In this document: positions 26,533 through 35,600 of the stretch, piece by piece
How positions within the stretch are numbered: the first letter of the stretch is position 1
Layout of the letters: the number at the start of each line of letters is the position of its first letter
Source: Bacteroidales bacterium
GTDB lineage: Bacteria > Bacteroidota > Bacteroidia > Bacteroidales > UBA932
NCBI GenBank assembly: GCA_017534745.1
Contig: JAFXVX010000013.1
Coordinates: 186,001 to 250,000 of the forward strand
Reading direction: 5' to 3'
Length of the DNA: 64,000 nt
Notes under the pieces: generated by a model
What the model was told of the DNA's origin: nothing
Seen by the model: only the letters and a program-made list of their open reading frames with translations
The model's database searches: none
Program-made: the position numbers and the translations under genes

Positions 26533-27114
26533 ATGGAAGATAAGAACAAGCGTAAAAACAAAAAAGCCAGACGTCTGAACTTTCATAAGGGGAGACAATC
26601 TCGCAATCCTTCTCAAACGAATGGCACTCCAAAGATACAAATTCATTCCGGAACTGCAATACCCAAATTGGCAGTTCTGTCGAAAAAATATCTAGGAGTG
26701 AATGATCCTATGGGCTTTTTGACGGATATAAGACTTGCCATAGGTCTTCCTGATTCAAAAGGAGCCAGCAAATATGGGGAAGTTACGATTCCTAATAAAA
26801 ACGGCCAGATTCTACACGCATCGCTACGAGTAACAAATCATCAGGCAAATGCTGAACAATACATCATCCATAACGCGAACCTGGATTATAACCTAAGTAT
26901 CGTTGTTCGTCGAAAATGGAGAAGAAACACATTCGTTCCACATGACGATGTAAAACTAGACGAATACGTATATTACGGCCGATCCATAGCTTCAGGCAAG
27001 GATACTCTGACTAAAATAATTAACAGTATAATTGAATTTTTAAAAAGCGGCGTTTATGTCGACACAACCGGCGTAGCCTTGAAAAACACTTCTCCGGTCA
27101 AAAAACAGAAATAG
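26533..27114 (+). CDS. basic protein of unknown function
   Basis: 193 residues. The first 35 are highly basic (MEDKNKRKNKKARRLNFHKG), suggesting nucleic-acid contact. The middle has GVNDPMGFLTDIRLAIGLPD and YGEVTIPNKNGQILHASLRV. A conserved-looking block NANLDYNLSIVVRRKWRRNT leads to YVYYGRSIASGKDTLTKIIN. No signal peptide, membrane span or known domain was recognised. The gene is AT-rich compared with its neighbours and stands alone, so it was probably acquired. Confidence 0.72.
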   Translation: MEDKNKRKNKKARRLNFHKGRQSRNPSQTNGTPKIQIHSGTAIPKLAVLSKKYLGVNDPMGFLTDIRLAIGLPDSKGASKYGEVTIPNKNGQILHASLRVTNHQANAEQYIIHNANLDYNLSIVVRRKWRRNTFVPHDDVKLDEYVYYGRSIASGKDTLTKIINSIIEFLKSGVYVDTTGVALKNTSPVKKQK

Positions 27115-27140
27115 CCAAAGCGATGCCGCCGGCGGTATAC

Positions 27141-27278
27141 TTAGAGCATATAAAGATTAAGTCCGGTCTCTTCGTCGAAGAAGCGCGGCAAATGAGCGCC
27201 ATCGAAACTTTCGACATATAGCTCGCAGGCGCCGTTGACTATGGCGGAAAGGAAATATTCCGGAGTCCAAAAGGTTCC
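27141..27278 (-). pseudogene. coding-like extension in frame beyond the M6 protease stop
   Basis: The frame of the M6 gene continues for 45 codons after its TAG (27279-27281), to a TAA at 27141. The encoded peptide looks natural (TPEYFLSAIVNGACELYVES, then FDGAHLPRFFDEETGLNLYM) and is richer in aromatic and acidic residues than random sequence. It may be the remains of a second gene, or of a longer protein cut by a stop mutation. There is no start codon for separate translation. Confidence 0.4.
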
Positions 27279-29108
27279 CTATTGAGCGACGACCGTAAGC
27301 TCGACGACTTTGGTTTCGCCGCTGGTGAGAGTGAGATGAGCCTCAACGAGGTGAGGGCCGGCGGTGAGGGGGACGGCAGGGCCGGCGAAGGGCGATACGG
27401 TGACGGAGGAGCCGACGGGCTCATCGTCAAAATACCACTGAACGGATGAGACCGGCTGGGTCTCTGAAGTCACAAGCGAGAGGTCGAAGTTGCTTCCGGC
27501 CGTATAGACGCCGTTTCCGGGATTTGCTATCACGTTGTAATTCAAGACAATCGAAGGCACGGATGCGACAACCGTCACCTGACCGGTAGAGGAGTTATAC
27601 GAGATGGATGTAAGACGAACCTCCGATTCGACCCCGTTCCAACTCTTACCCGTGAAGGAATTCCTTCCGGAGGCTCCGGTGAAGGTGAAGCCGGTGCTGT
27701 AGGTATAGCCCTCACTGTCTGCGAAAAACAATGATGTCCTGGCAGTTGCCGGTATCACATAGAAGCAGGGATGCGAACCGTTCTCATTGATGGCGTTGTA
27801 GGTCTCCCAGCTGCTCCAGAGAGCTGAAGCCGTAACACTTACCGTACTACCGTAATTGTCGAGAACGGTAACCCTGCGGTCGGACTTGTCCACATGGTAC
27901 ACCAGCAGGCCGGCTTCCGGAAGCCCGGCGTCCCACCCCGTCTTGCTCCGGCACTCATACGCGAAATACTCTCCTGTCTTGTCGGTGGGCGACCTGTAAG
28001 CCACATTACCGCTCACACTTCCGAATGTATAAGTGTTGGAAACATTGAATTCGCTGTAGGCCGATTCCGTCTGCCAGCCAAGGAGAATCCTTTCTTCCAG
28101 GTTGAAATACGGAGGAGTGCGACCTTCGTTATTGTATGAGCCTCCGCACATAGTGGAGAAGTCATACAGACCGCCGCATTCGCCGTTATCATCGTAGTCC
28201 GTGTCGTAGAAATCCGGAAGACCCATCGCGTGACCGAACTCGTGGCAGGCTGTGCCGATTCCGCACATCTTGCCTGCAAGCTCACCGTAACTCACGATCT
28301 CGTTGGTACAGGCGTACTTGTCAATCTTTTTCCCGCCAAGCGTGAGAGAGATACCGCCGCTGGTGAGTTCCCACTGGTGCGGCCATATACAGTTTGAACC
28401 GCCGCCATCGGCCTCACCCTTGCCGGCGTAGTACATAAACACGAGGTCCACCGCGCCGTCGCCATCGTTGTCGTAACGGGAAAAATCAATGGAGGATGCC
28501 AGTGCCTCACAACCTTCTTTCACCGCCAACTCAGGCTGGCGGTCACTCCCCTGCTGGGAGGATGTGTTCCCGCCGTAATATTTTTGATTATTGGTAAGCC
28601 TGACCGGGCCGTAAACATCAAATATCGGCTCAAAATAGCCGTCTGAATTATCGTAGTAGAAATCACGTGCACTTCCTGTCGCACCGTTGACGTCGTACCC
28701 CTGCTGGTTCAGCAGGGCAGTGAAATCATCATTTGCAGTGCTGCTCTTGAAATACACATCGGAGAACTCCACCAGAATAACAAGGAAACGCTTCCGCCCG
28801 GAGGCTACGCCAGCCTTGGCGATGCTCCTGCGGTGAGCATTAACCGCCGCCCTGCGCTCGGCTCCTGCCGTGCGCCTCGCCCGGAGAGTGGACGCCGACA
28901 CCGGACGGTAAAAGCCGTCCTCATCCTGCTCCACGACGCGTCCGGAAGCGTCTGTCGCCCAGTGGCAGAATTCGTCGCCGTGAAGGCGGATCTGAATGGT
29001 ACTGCCGTCGGGCTGGGTCTGTTTGATCCATCCTCTGTAAGCGGGGACCGCACCGGCGGTAAAACCAATGCAGACAGCTGCAACAATCAATAAAACTATC
29101 CTTTTCAT
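27279..29108 (-). CDS. secreted M6-family metalloprotease
   Basis: 609 residues from the ATG at 29108. A signal peptide (RIVLLIVAAVCIGFTAGA) leads into a propeptide with GWIKQTQPDGSTIQIRLHGD and HWATDASGRVV, a Bacteroidales M6 pattern. The zinc site is ACHEFGHAMGLPDFYD (about 283-298), with supporting segments VDLVFMYYAGKGEADGG and LYDFSTMCGG. The C-terminal part is Ig-like (FDLSLVTSETQPVSSVQWYF). It should cut proteins outside the cell. The start is 7 nt after the fimbrillin-like gene on the same strand, so the two are probably co-expressed, and the protease might process surface proteins. Confidence 0.94.
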   Translation of the reverse strand: MKRIVLLIVAAVCIGFTAGAVPAYRGWIKQTQPDGSTIQIRLHGDEFCHWATDASGRVVEQDEDGFYRPVSASTLRARRTAGAERRAAVNAHRRSIAKAGVASGRKRFLVILVEFSDVYFKSSTANDDFTALLNQQGYDVNGATGSARDFYYDNSDGYFEPIFDVYGPVRLTNNQKYYGGNTSSQQGSDRQPELAVKEGCEALASSIDFSRYDNDGDGAVDLVFMYYAGKGEADGGGSNCIWPHQWELTSGGISLTLGGKKIDKYACTNEIVSYGELAGKMCGIGTACHEFGHAMGLPDFYDTDYDDNGECGGLYDFSTMCGGSYNNEGRTPPYFNLEERILLGWQTESAYSEFNVSNTYTFGSVSGNVAYRSPTDKTGEYFAYECRSKTGWDAGLPEAGLLVYHVDKSDRRVTVLDNYGSTVSVTASALWSSWETYNAINENGSHPCFYVIPATARTSLFFADSEGYTYSTGFTFTGASGRNSFTGKSWNGVESEVRLTSISYNSSTGQVTVVASVPSIVLNYNVIANPGNGVYTAGSNFDLSLVTSETQPVSSVQWYFDDEPVGSSVTVSPFAGPAVPLTAGPHLVEAHLTLTSGETKVVELTVVAQ

Positions 29109-29115
29109 ATCCCCG

Positions 29116-30852
29116 TTACTTCTTGATAATGAAACCTTTGCCACGGCCATCGCTGAGCCAGACCTTCGGTCCGTCCTCCTTGACGAGCGTCATCGAATAG
29201 GAGTTACTGAGCACTGAAGTGCTGCCGCGCCGCCAGGCAACCGTCAGTCTGACATTGTCGCCCTTGACGTAGGACTTTTTGTACCCGGAGATCTCAAGTT
29301 CCTCAACATTGTCCGGATTGATCAGAGTGCAAGTCAACACCCCGGCGGAATTATATGACCTTGTCATCTGGTCGGTGCCTGGGTTGTACTCCCACTCGTA
29401 CCCGGCCCCAAGCCAGCATCCGTACACGCTGTTATCCAGAAGCGGATCGACAGTGACGTCGCCGGAGGAGTGAACTCCGCGGCGGTAGATTACAACCTTC
29501 TCTATCTGATTGGAAATTGATGAATAACCGGAAAAACGCGGAGAGCCGGAGTTGTAGCAAAGGTATTTGTATGTGCCGCTCTTTGCTAACACGGTGGCCT
29601 CGCCTCCGACTATGCTTACGATCCAACTGCTTGTAGCGTCGATTGTTGAGGACAGGGAAATCTTGTTTCTGGAGGTTGATGTCGCGATATAACCATCCCC
29701 GTCGTGGAAAGCCCAGGTTCCGCTCGAACTGCCGGCAGAAAGAGTGAGTATGCTGGCATCGCCGACAGACGTGATGACGTCGTTGGAAACGGTAATAGCA
29801 ACAGCTCTGCGGATGTTGTCGCTGAAAGCGCCAAGGGCCTTGTCTCCGTCGATGTTTGCGATAATCACCTCATTCCCTGCGCTGAGCGTAGAAGCGTCGG
29901 TGACAAGTTCAAAATCGGTGGAGGTGCTGCCCGCACCGACTGGCTCCACTCCGGCCATATCCACAGAGAAAACCGCGACTCGCCCGGCTTCAAACTTGCG
30001 GCCCTCAGGGAACTGTATCATCTGCTCGTACACGCCGGCACTTGTGTAGGCATGGACAACCAGCATCTCTCCCGAAACGCTCACCGGCGCACAGCCGAAC
30101 CAGATATTGCTGGGGCTCGATGTGATGACCTTCACCGTGGAAGAGGTGCCGTAGTCGATCAGCTCATGGCCGTTCTCCCCTTCGGTGCACTTCCAGTACC
30201 AGTCGCCGACGACCGGAGTGGTGAAGGTAAACTCCACAGCCTCAAGCTCTTCATCCTGCCCGAGGGTGAAATTCGCCAGCGAAACACGCGCATAGGAGGT
30301 CAGGTGATGGAAATACATATCGATATCACGGATATTCGACGCCGTCGCGAAAGAAGCGCTGGACGCCGCGATGATAATTGCATTTTCATCGGGCGAAGAA
30401 GCCGTAGGAGTCTGCTCGCAGGGGATGCTCACCTTCCAGGCTTCGCGGCTGGGGCTCAACGCCTTAGCCGACGACGAAGGGCTCACGGCGTAGAAGGTGT
30501 ACGGCCCGCTCACCCCGGCGAAACTGACGTCCGCGCTGAACAACGCCGTGACGTGATCCTCCGACGGGGAGATGTCCGCCTTAACAGCACTGCCGTAGTT
30601 GAGGGAGAGCTTCAGCTCGGAGTCGTTGTCGGTCCAGAGCGTCGGCCTCACCCCGTCCTCCGCCTCACCGAACCGGGCCCTTGTCCCGGTCGAAACGGCA
30701 CGGAAATTCACCGTCCTCACCTCCCCGTCACCAGCGACGGGAGCCTCCTCATCCACCCCCGGCTCCACCGCTTCGCGGGAGCAGGAGAAAAAAGCGGCGG
30801 CCGCCACTCCTGCGAGCGCGGCCAGCCAAATTTTAGCATTGATTCGTTTCAT
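29116..30852 (-). CDS. fimbrillin-like surface lipoprotein
   Basis: 578 residues from the ATG at 30852. A GTG one codon earlier is also possible. The lipobox is AFFSC. The N-terminal part (about 40-305) follows the fimbrillin pattern: RTVNFRAVSTGTRARFGE, PTLWTDNDSELKLSLNYGS, GPYTFYAVSPSSSAK and FHHLTSYARVSLANFTLG. The C-terminal part (about 310-470) is a module that recurs twice in the neighbouring 1,179-residue protein. The last 90 residues form another beta domain ending KVWLSDGRGKGFIIKK. The start overlaps the stop of a 39-codon ORF as TGATG, which suggests coupled translation. Confidence 0.85.
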   Translation of the reverse strand: MKRINAKIWLAALAGVAAAAFFSCSREAVEPGVDEEAPVAGDGEVRTVNFRAVSTGTRARFGEAEDGVRPTLWTDNDSELKLSLNYGSAVKADISPSEDHVTALFSADVSFAGVSGPYTFYAVSPSSSAKALSPSREAWKVSIPCEQTPTASSPDENAIIIAASSASFATASNIRDIDMYFHHLTSYARVSLANFTLGQDEELEAVEFTFTTPVVGDWYWKCTEGENGHELIDYGTSSTVKVITSSPSNIWFGCAPVSVSGEMLVVHAYTSAGVYEQMIQFPEGRKFEAGRVAVFSVDMAGVEPVGAGSTSTDFELVTDASTLSAGNEVIIANIDGDKALGAFSDNIRRAVAITVSNDVITSVGDASILTLSAGSSSGTWAFHDGDGYIATSTSRNKISLSSTIDATSSWIVSIVGGEATVLAKSGTYKYLCYNSGSPRFSGYSSISNQIEKVVIYRRGVHSSGDVTVDPLLDNSVYGCWLGAGYEWEYNPGTDQMTRSYNSAGVLTCTLINPDNVEELEISGYKKSYVKGDNVRLTVAWRRGSTSVLSNSYSMTLVKEDGPKVWLSDGRGKGFIIKK

Positions 30853-30971
30853 CACAAATCTTCCCGATTATCATACGTCGCAGGAGCAACATTTTCCCCT
30901 CCTACAGAAGTTTTTAATGATCTCTCGTTCCGGAGCAAGAGCCCGGCCGTGGGGCCGGGCTGGGAAAGCAT
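30852..30971 (-). CDS. possible 39-residue leader peptide of the fimbrillin-like gene
   Basis: An ATG at 30971 opens 39 codons ending in TGA, which overlaps the next ATG (TGATG). The end reads LKTSVGGENVAPATYDNRED, close in style to the Gly/Asp-rich tails of the small ORFs at 34537 and 50083. The first part is encoded by the GC-rich stem-loop at 30940-30961, which lowers confidence. Confidence 0.45.
   Translation of the reverse strand: MLSQPGPTAGLLLRNERSLKTSVGGENVAPATYDNREDL
30940..30961 (-). terminator. strong 9-bp GC stem-loop after the 1,179-residue gene
   Basis: AGCCCGGCC, 4-nt loop, GGCCGGGCT. It lies 22 nt past the stop codon on the minus strand. No T tract follows, so it may end or stabilise the transcript, or attenuate the downstream gene. 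Confidence 0.55.
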
Positions 30972-30983
30972 AATATAGGAGAA

Positions 30984-33900
30984 CTATTCATTTACCTTTT
31001 TAAAGATATAAATTGCCCTATATGCCGTGCTATTAGCATATCCTCTAATTGCACCTGTAGCCGTTGAGTTTTCGCTAATTGTATAAGTCCCTGATGCTGC
31101 GCTAATATATACACCTCCAGTTATAAGAGGTGACGGTTTAGAATTAAACTTCCATTTCTGCGAAGACCCCGATGCGGCAAATGCAAGTTTCCTATTGCTA
31201 TTTGCAGTGAAGTACAAATAGTTAGATCCATTACTTATGGTAAAACCATTTGAGTTATTTCCAGTTAGAGTAAACTCCACAGCACTTGAAGGCAGATTCG
31301 CTATTTCAAACTTCCTTTCTCCATTTGATTCAGCCACTGTAACATACGAATCAGAGACAACCCAGTCACCAGAAGAAACCGATGCTTTAGCGAAGTAGAA
31401 GTTATTCGTTGCAGATGTAGATCTTAAAGCTCCTATTACATAAGTTCCAGCGGTAATGTCGCTGACACTTGTTACAAGTTTATAATAGTCTTTCGTCGTG
31501 GATCCAGGATCAGATAACGTGACTGCCGTGCTAGATGTAGCAGAAACAGCATCAGAAGCCGACATAACGACAGACACATTATAAGTACCGTAGTCCGCCA
31601 TCGTAAAGGTATGGCTACCGGCAGCGCTTGCATTATAAGTCTGGGAACCGCAGGTGACAACATAACTGATTGCACTTGTTGTTCCAGTAGCAGCGCCCCA
31701 GTCAACGGCAATCGATTTATTAGAGTTATTAGGCGTAGCTGTCAGCGAACCCGGCGTCAACCCCTTGGTTTTACCATTAAGGGAAACGAGATAGCCGCTA
31801 GTAGTTTCAGGCGTAGAGTTGTTATTGTTCGTGTAAACTGTTAAAGTACCATAGACTATCACCTCATCATCGAGAGCAATTTCGGCATTCCCCTCGACCC
31901 AGCTGACATTGTCAAAGTACTTTATCTTATAGCACTCAAAAATAGTTTGAGACGTGCCATTTTCATCGATCCAGAAGTTTGCAGTTCCATAGCTGGAATC
32001 GTATTGATTCTGTATCTTTGTTACAATACCGGAAATATAATATGACCCCGTATCACCACCAAGTGCAAGTGCTCGAGCCTCAGACGCAGTATAAGGATGC
32101 TCAAGCGAACCATCGTTACCGATTGCGGTGGCTGCATCTTGTGTAATGGTGAACTGATAGCTATTAGGTGATACGCTGGCTGTAGTAGAAACTGTAACGG
32201 TATAGCTTACTGTGCTTGATGTATTCGTATTTGCCGGAATCTCGACGGTTACGGAACCGACTCCCGTTCCCGATGAAGGATTGACAGAAGCGCCGTTAGT
32301 AGCAGAAGCGGTCCAAGAAACATTTCCAGTCACATTAATGGTCTTTGTACCACCGGCTGCAAGAACATTATCCGTATTAGACATCGTTGCACCGAATGAA
32401 GCCGCAGGCTGCACAATTCCAGCCACAATGCTGACATCGTCAAGGAAGAAGCGAGAATTACTTGCTGCATTCCCTTCAAACGTCACAGTGAACGGGCTGA
32501 CAAGATCCTTAAGATAAACGGTATATTCAGACCATGCTCCCTTTGTCATTGTAACTGAACTGATGGATGTAGACAATGAGGCATCGCTATACATAGAGCC
32601 GGCAGAAACAGACAGGTTCAAATTTGTACTCTCGCTGTTTCCATTCCATGCACCAGCCTTGAAGGTCAGGGTTGCATTGCCAGAATAGGAGATTTCTGGC
32701 GTTATAGCAGAGCCAAGTCCTGAAGCTTTTCCAAATTTTGCAGCACCATCAGCACCAGATGCATTCTCGACCAACCAATCCTCATAATCAGGAAGGAAAT
32801 CTCCAGTAGCAACGCCACTACCAGACCATCCCATTGTTCCATCGCAGTTTTCAAACGTTTCCAAGAATGGAAGTGTAGCAGGGGCGTGATTAACAGTAAT
32901 TATGTAACTTGCGCTACCAGCCTTGAAGAATTCGTCGCCAGCGAAGGTTGCCGTAATCGTCGTTGTTCCCGTGGCGTTTGCAACAAATGTGACAACACCA
33001 TCGCCGTCCACCGTTGCCACAGACGTATTGCTGGACGACCAAGCAATATCGGAAATGCTGTTCGGATTGTTCAGCGCCTGGCCTGGGAAGTTCGTGTAGT
33101 CGCTATCGCCCAGCGTGAAGGTATAGCTGGCATTCGTGAAGGACAGATTGGGAGCAGGCAGCCCAGCGGCTTGATAGATATAAACAGTCTGTTGGCCAGA
33201 GGCATAGCAAGAGAAAATTTTGCTCCCAGAGTTATACTGGAGAACATTACGTGTATTTGCCCCCCGTGCTGTAATCGTCGCTTCCTTGTTAGTGATAGCA
33301 ATCGTCCAGGAAGCATTGGCATCAAGGTTGTCCTGCGACCGCAGATAATTATTATTGCTTGCCGCTGCATAAATATACTTCCCTGCCTGAGCTCCATTGC
33401 CGCAAAGGAATGCATACGTTCCGGAAGTCGTTCCGTTAGAAAGAGTGAAAACCTGAACCTGATCCGACACTTCAATTGTTGAGTAATCATCACTCTTTGT
33501 AGCGTCTGTCTCACTACGATTGTTGGTAGTCTGGGTTATGGACAGTGCAACATTCTTGGAACCATTAGCAGCGATAACCACATCAGACCCTAAAACCAAA
33601 TCGCTCACGTTCTCAACAAGTGTAAAAATCCTTCCGTCTGGCATTTCGCAACCAGAGAGATTGACACCGAAACGGCGGACCTTGCCGACTTCAAAGGTAA
33701 TCGTCTTGGCAGAAGTCTTACGATACCTTGTCTGGTCAGTTGTAACAGAAACCGTGAATGTTGCATTCTCGACCGGAGCCGTGGTAAAGTACACCGGGAA
33801 TTCACCAGAAGAAGGAACCGTATTGTTTTCGGTAAAGGTAAAAGTCAGTTTTTTCACTCCACTCGTGTAGGTCCCGGCACCCAACATACCATAAGTTGCA

Positions 33901-34523
33901 GCGTGCTGCTTGTCAGACTCAAAGGTAACTGTAGAGATAACCTCGCCGGGGGTAAGCCCTTTCAACGTCATCTTGTTAACAGAGACCTTTCTTGTCATAT
34001 TGAAGACAAATGACGATTCTTCGCGCCCGTCAGCAAAAACTTCTGAAACAAGCACATCCGCAGCCGGATCGAAAGTCGTGGGAAGCGGACTTTGCTCTGC
34101 AGGAATCTGAGGATTATGAGTCCCCGAAAAAGCACCGGCATAAGCCGCCTGATACCCAATCAAAGCAGACGGAACCTCGCCAGAAAAAACAGCCGTAAAT
34201 GTGGCAGACTTCCCGCCGTTCGAAATGGTCATATCAGTAATGGTTCCCTTGGTGCCCTTAGTCTTGGTGGTGCCATTATCATCGTATTCATATAACTCAA
34301 GAATCTCCATTCTCGCCATATCTCCCTCAATCCACTTGTAGGAAACCACGCCATTATCTTCAGAGTCAATAGCGGTCTTGGAGTCAACCATTTTCTCCGC
34401 CGTGAAGGTCAGGGTGTGGGTGGGGCCTTCGAAAACGGGTTCTACATTTTTCTCTTTCTGGCATCCAGCCAAGAACAATGCGGCGACAATAGTAGCGCAA
34501 AGGGTTATAATGCTCTTTTTCAT
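30984..34523 (-). CDS. large multidomain fimbrillin-like adhesin lipoprotein
   Basis: 1,179 residues from the ATG at 34523, chosen because a lipoprotein signal follows (lipobox LAGC). Domains in order: fimbrillin-like (about 20-300), shared repeat module (about 300-460), BIG2-like Ig (about 470-555; WSSSNTSVATVDGDGVVTFV), choice-of-anchor/MAM-like jelly roll (about 560-715; FFLDDVSIVAG), BACON-like (about 720-815), an OB-fold of the DUF6359 type (about 825-930; YYISGIVTKIQNQYDSSYGT), a fibronectin-III-like unit, then a second repeat module at the end. It is likely a surface adhesin or binding protein. A 43-codon ORF precedes it. Unlike its neighbours, the gene is relatively AT-rich. Confidence 0.87.
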   Translation of the reverse strand: MKKSIITLCATIVAALFLAGCQKEKNVEPVFEGPTHTLTFTAEKMVDSKTAIDSEDNGVVSYKWIEGDMARMEILELYEYDDNGTTKTKGTKGTITDMTISNGGKSATFTAVFSGEVPSALIGYQAAYAGAFSGTHNPQIPAEQSPLPTTFDPAADVLVSEVFADGREESSFVFNMTRKVSVNKMTLKGLTPGEVISTVTFESDKQHAATYGMLGAGTYTSGVKKLTFTFTENNTVPSSGEFPVYFTTAPVENATFTVSVTTDQTRYRKTSAKTITFEVGKVRRFGVNLSGCEMPDGRIFTLVENVSDLVLGSDVVIAANGSKNVALSITQTTNNRSETDATKSDDYSTIEVSDQVQVFTLSNGTTSGTYAFLCGNGAQAGKYIYAAASNNNYLRSQDNLDANASWTIAITNKEATITARGANTRNVLQYNSGSKIFSCYASGQQTVYIYQAAGLPAPNLSFTNASYTFTLGDSDYTNFPGQALNNPNSISDIAWSSSNTSVATVDGDGVVTFVANATGTTTITATFAGDEFFKAGSASYIITVNHAPATLPFLETFENCDGTMGWSGSGVATGDFLPDYEDWLVENASGADGAAKFGKASGLGSAITPEISYSGNATLTFKAGAWNGNSESTNLNLSVSAGSMYSDASLSTSISSVTMTKGAWSEYTVYLKDLVSPFTVTFEGNAASNSRFFLDDVSIVAGIVQPAASFGATMSNTDNVLAAGGTKTINVTGNVSWTASATNGASVNPSSGTGVGSVTVEIPANTNTSSTVSYTVTVSTTASVSPNSYQFTITQDAATAIGNDGSLEHPYTASEARALALGGDTGSYYISGIVTKIQNQYDSSYGTANFWIDENGTSQTIFECYKIKYFDNVSWVEGNAEIALDDEVIVYGTLTVYTNNNNSTPETTSGYLVSLNGKTKGLTPGSLTATPNNSNKSIAVDWGAATGTTSAISYVVTCGSQTYNASAAGSHTFTMADYGTYNVSVVMSASDAVSATSSTAVTLSDPGSTTKDYYKLVTSVSDITAGTYVIGALRSTSATNNFYFAKASVSSGDWVVSDSYVTVAESNGERKFEIANLPSSAVEFTLTGNNSNGFTISNGSNYLYFTANSNRKLAFAASGSSQKWKFNSKPSPLITGGVYISAASGTYTISENSTATGAIRGYANSTAYRAIYIFKKVNE

Positions 34524-34536
34524 AGTCTCTGACATT

Positions 34537-34668
34537 TTAATAATTTTCGTCATCATCGACAATAGTATCATCGCCGCCCGGATTTCCGGGACTCATGACG
34601 CTCTCCTCGAATCGTATCACGAGGAGTTCTGATGCGGGTGAGCTGTAGAGCTCTTTGAGTTTGTGCAT
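34537..34668 (-). CDS. 43-residue small protein upstream of the fimbrillin-like adhesin
   Basis: An ATG at 34668 opens 43 codons (MHKLKELYSSPASELLVIRF, EESVMSPGNPGGDDTIVDDD, ENY). The stop is 13 nt before the lipoprotein start. The pattern of a short basic start, a Pro, an amphipathic beta strand, then a Gly/Asp-rich tail ending in Tyr matches the ORF at 50083-50232. Small ORFs of this kind are common next to surface protein genes in Bacteroidales. Their role is unknown. Confidence 0.7.
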   Translation of the reverse strand: MHKLKELYSSPASELLVIRFEESVMSPGNPGGDDTIVDDDENY

Positions 34669-34858
34669 AAGATATTGATTTTAAAGTTACTAACCTTTCC
34701 AAGGGGGTAAAGATACGGGCGGGGCGGGGCCCACGCGCGCACTATACACCACTCCCAAGCCGCAAAATTAACCTTTCTGCCGCGGAAAAACAAGGAGTGT
34801 TTTAAATAAATTTAAAAGATTTTTTAACAGAGTTTTTAACACCCTGTTGAGAGGAGAT

Positions 34859-35167
34859 TCATACTGACGTAGCAGTGTAAGACCTTACGGACCGAAGCCT
34901 TCGTCTAATCTCTGTATTCTGACGTGCAATCTTCATGTTGTAGTCCACTTGAAGCCCCATCAGCAGATCGGCCGAAATGCCGAGTGAGGCTTCGATGTAC
35001 AGGGCAATAGCCGCGGAGAGCGGACGGCGTTCGTTTAAGATGTCGTTGAGCATTGTGTAGGGAACACCTATGCAGCGGGCAAAATCCTTCTGCGGTATTC
35101 CTCGCGAAATTAACTCATCTTTTATTACTTCACCCGGATGGGTTGCGTTTGTGCTCTTGCTTACCAT
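34859..35167 (-). CDS. higA: HigA-type XRE antitoxin
   Basis: 102 residues of the HigA family: HPGEVIKDELISRGIPQKDF at the start, then an XRE helix-turn-helix (ARCIGVPYTMLNDILNERRP) and the conserved LYIEASLGISADLLMGLQVD followed by YNMKIARQ. It binds its toxin and represses the shared promoter. The gene follows the toxin gene after 4 nt, the toxin-first order usual for HigBA. Confidence 0.94.
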   Translation of the reverse strand: MVSKSTNATHPGEVIKDELISRGIPQKDFARCIGVPYTMLNDILNERRPLSAAIALYIEASLGISADLLMGLQVDYNMKIARQNTEIRRRLRSVRSYTATSV

Positions 35168-35171
35168 GGCC

Positions 35172-35486
35172 CTATTGATAGTGGTTTGACAATTCCAAAA
35201 TGTTGCAGACCGTCACTACTGTGTCTTCCTCAAATTTCTCCGTCTGAAACTCCAGTCGGTATTTATCAGTCACACGCACAGATTCTTTATCGGACTTATC
35301 TCCTGATAGTTTCTCATAATTCAACGAGTTGAAAGGGAACAAGTCCTCAATTGTCCTGGCCTGTTTCAGGATATTTATCACCTTTATGTACTTTCTCACG
35401 ACTTCTGGCTGAAAACGATGCTTCTTGTCAGATGTTTGGCAATTGTACAGATTGGCTAAATATTCCTGTTTAAACACAATCAGCAT
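35172..35486 (-). CDS. higB: HigB/RelE-type mRNA-interferase toxin
   Basis: 104 residues from the ATG at 35486, which gives a normal toxin length; ten more codons lie upstream. It has the RelE-like order of strands and helices: MLIVFKQEYLANLYNC, QPEVVRKYIKVINILKQART, LNYEKLSGDKSDKESVRVTD and KYRLEFQTE. The region KLSGDKS...SVRV is the usual RelE/HigB core. It should cut mRNA on the ribosome when HigA is lost. A TAAAACA-rich stretch upstream may contain the promoter, but no clear operator was read. Confidence 0.9.
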   Translation of the reverse strand: MLIVFKQEYLANLYNCQTSDKKHRFQPEVVRKYIKVINILKQARTIEDLFPFNSLNYEKLSGDKSDKESVRVTDKYRLEFQTEKFEEDTVVTVCNILELSNHYQ

Positions 35487-35600
35487 TGTTACAATACTTT
35501 TGCAAAGGTAAAACATTTTTCAATAATACACAAAAAAAGTGTATTTATGAACCACCTGGCGAGAAGTCCCGTGTGTCCCTGAGCAATCAAACATACGGGT

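Noticed and set aside
29704..30978. 424-codon plus-strand frame
   Set aside because: Antisense to the fimbrillin-like gene; Arg-rich with no recognisable motif.
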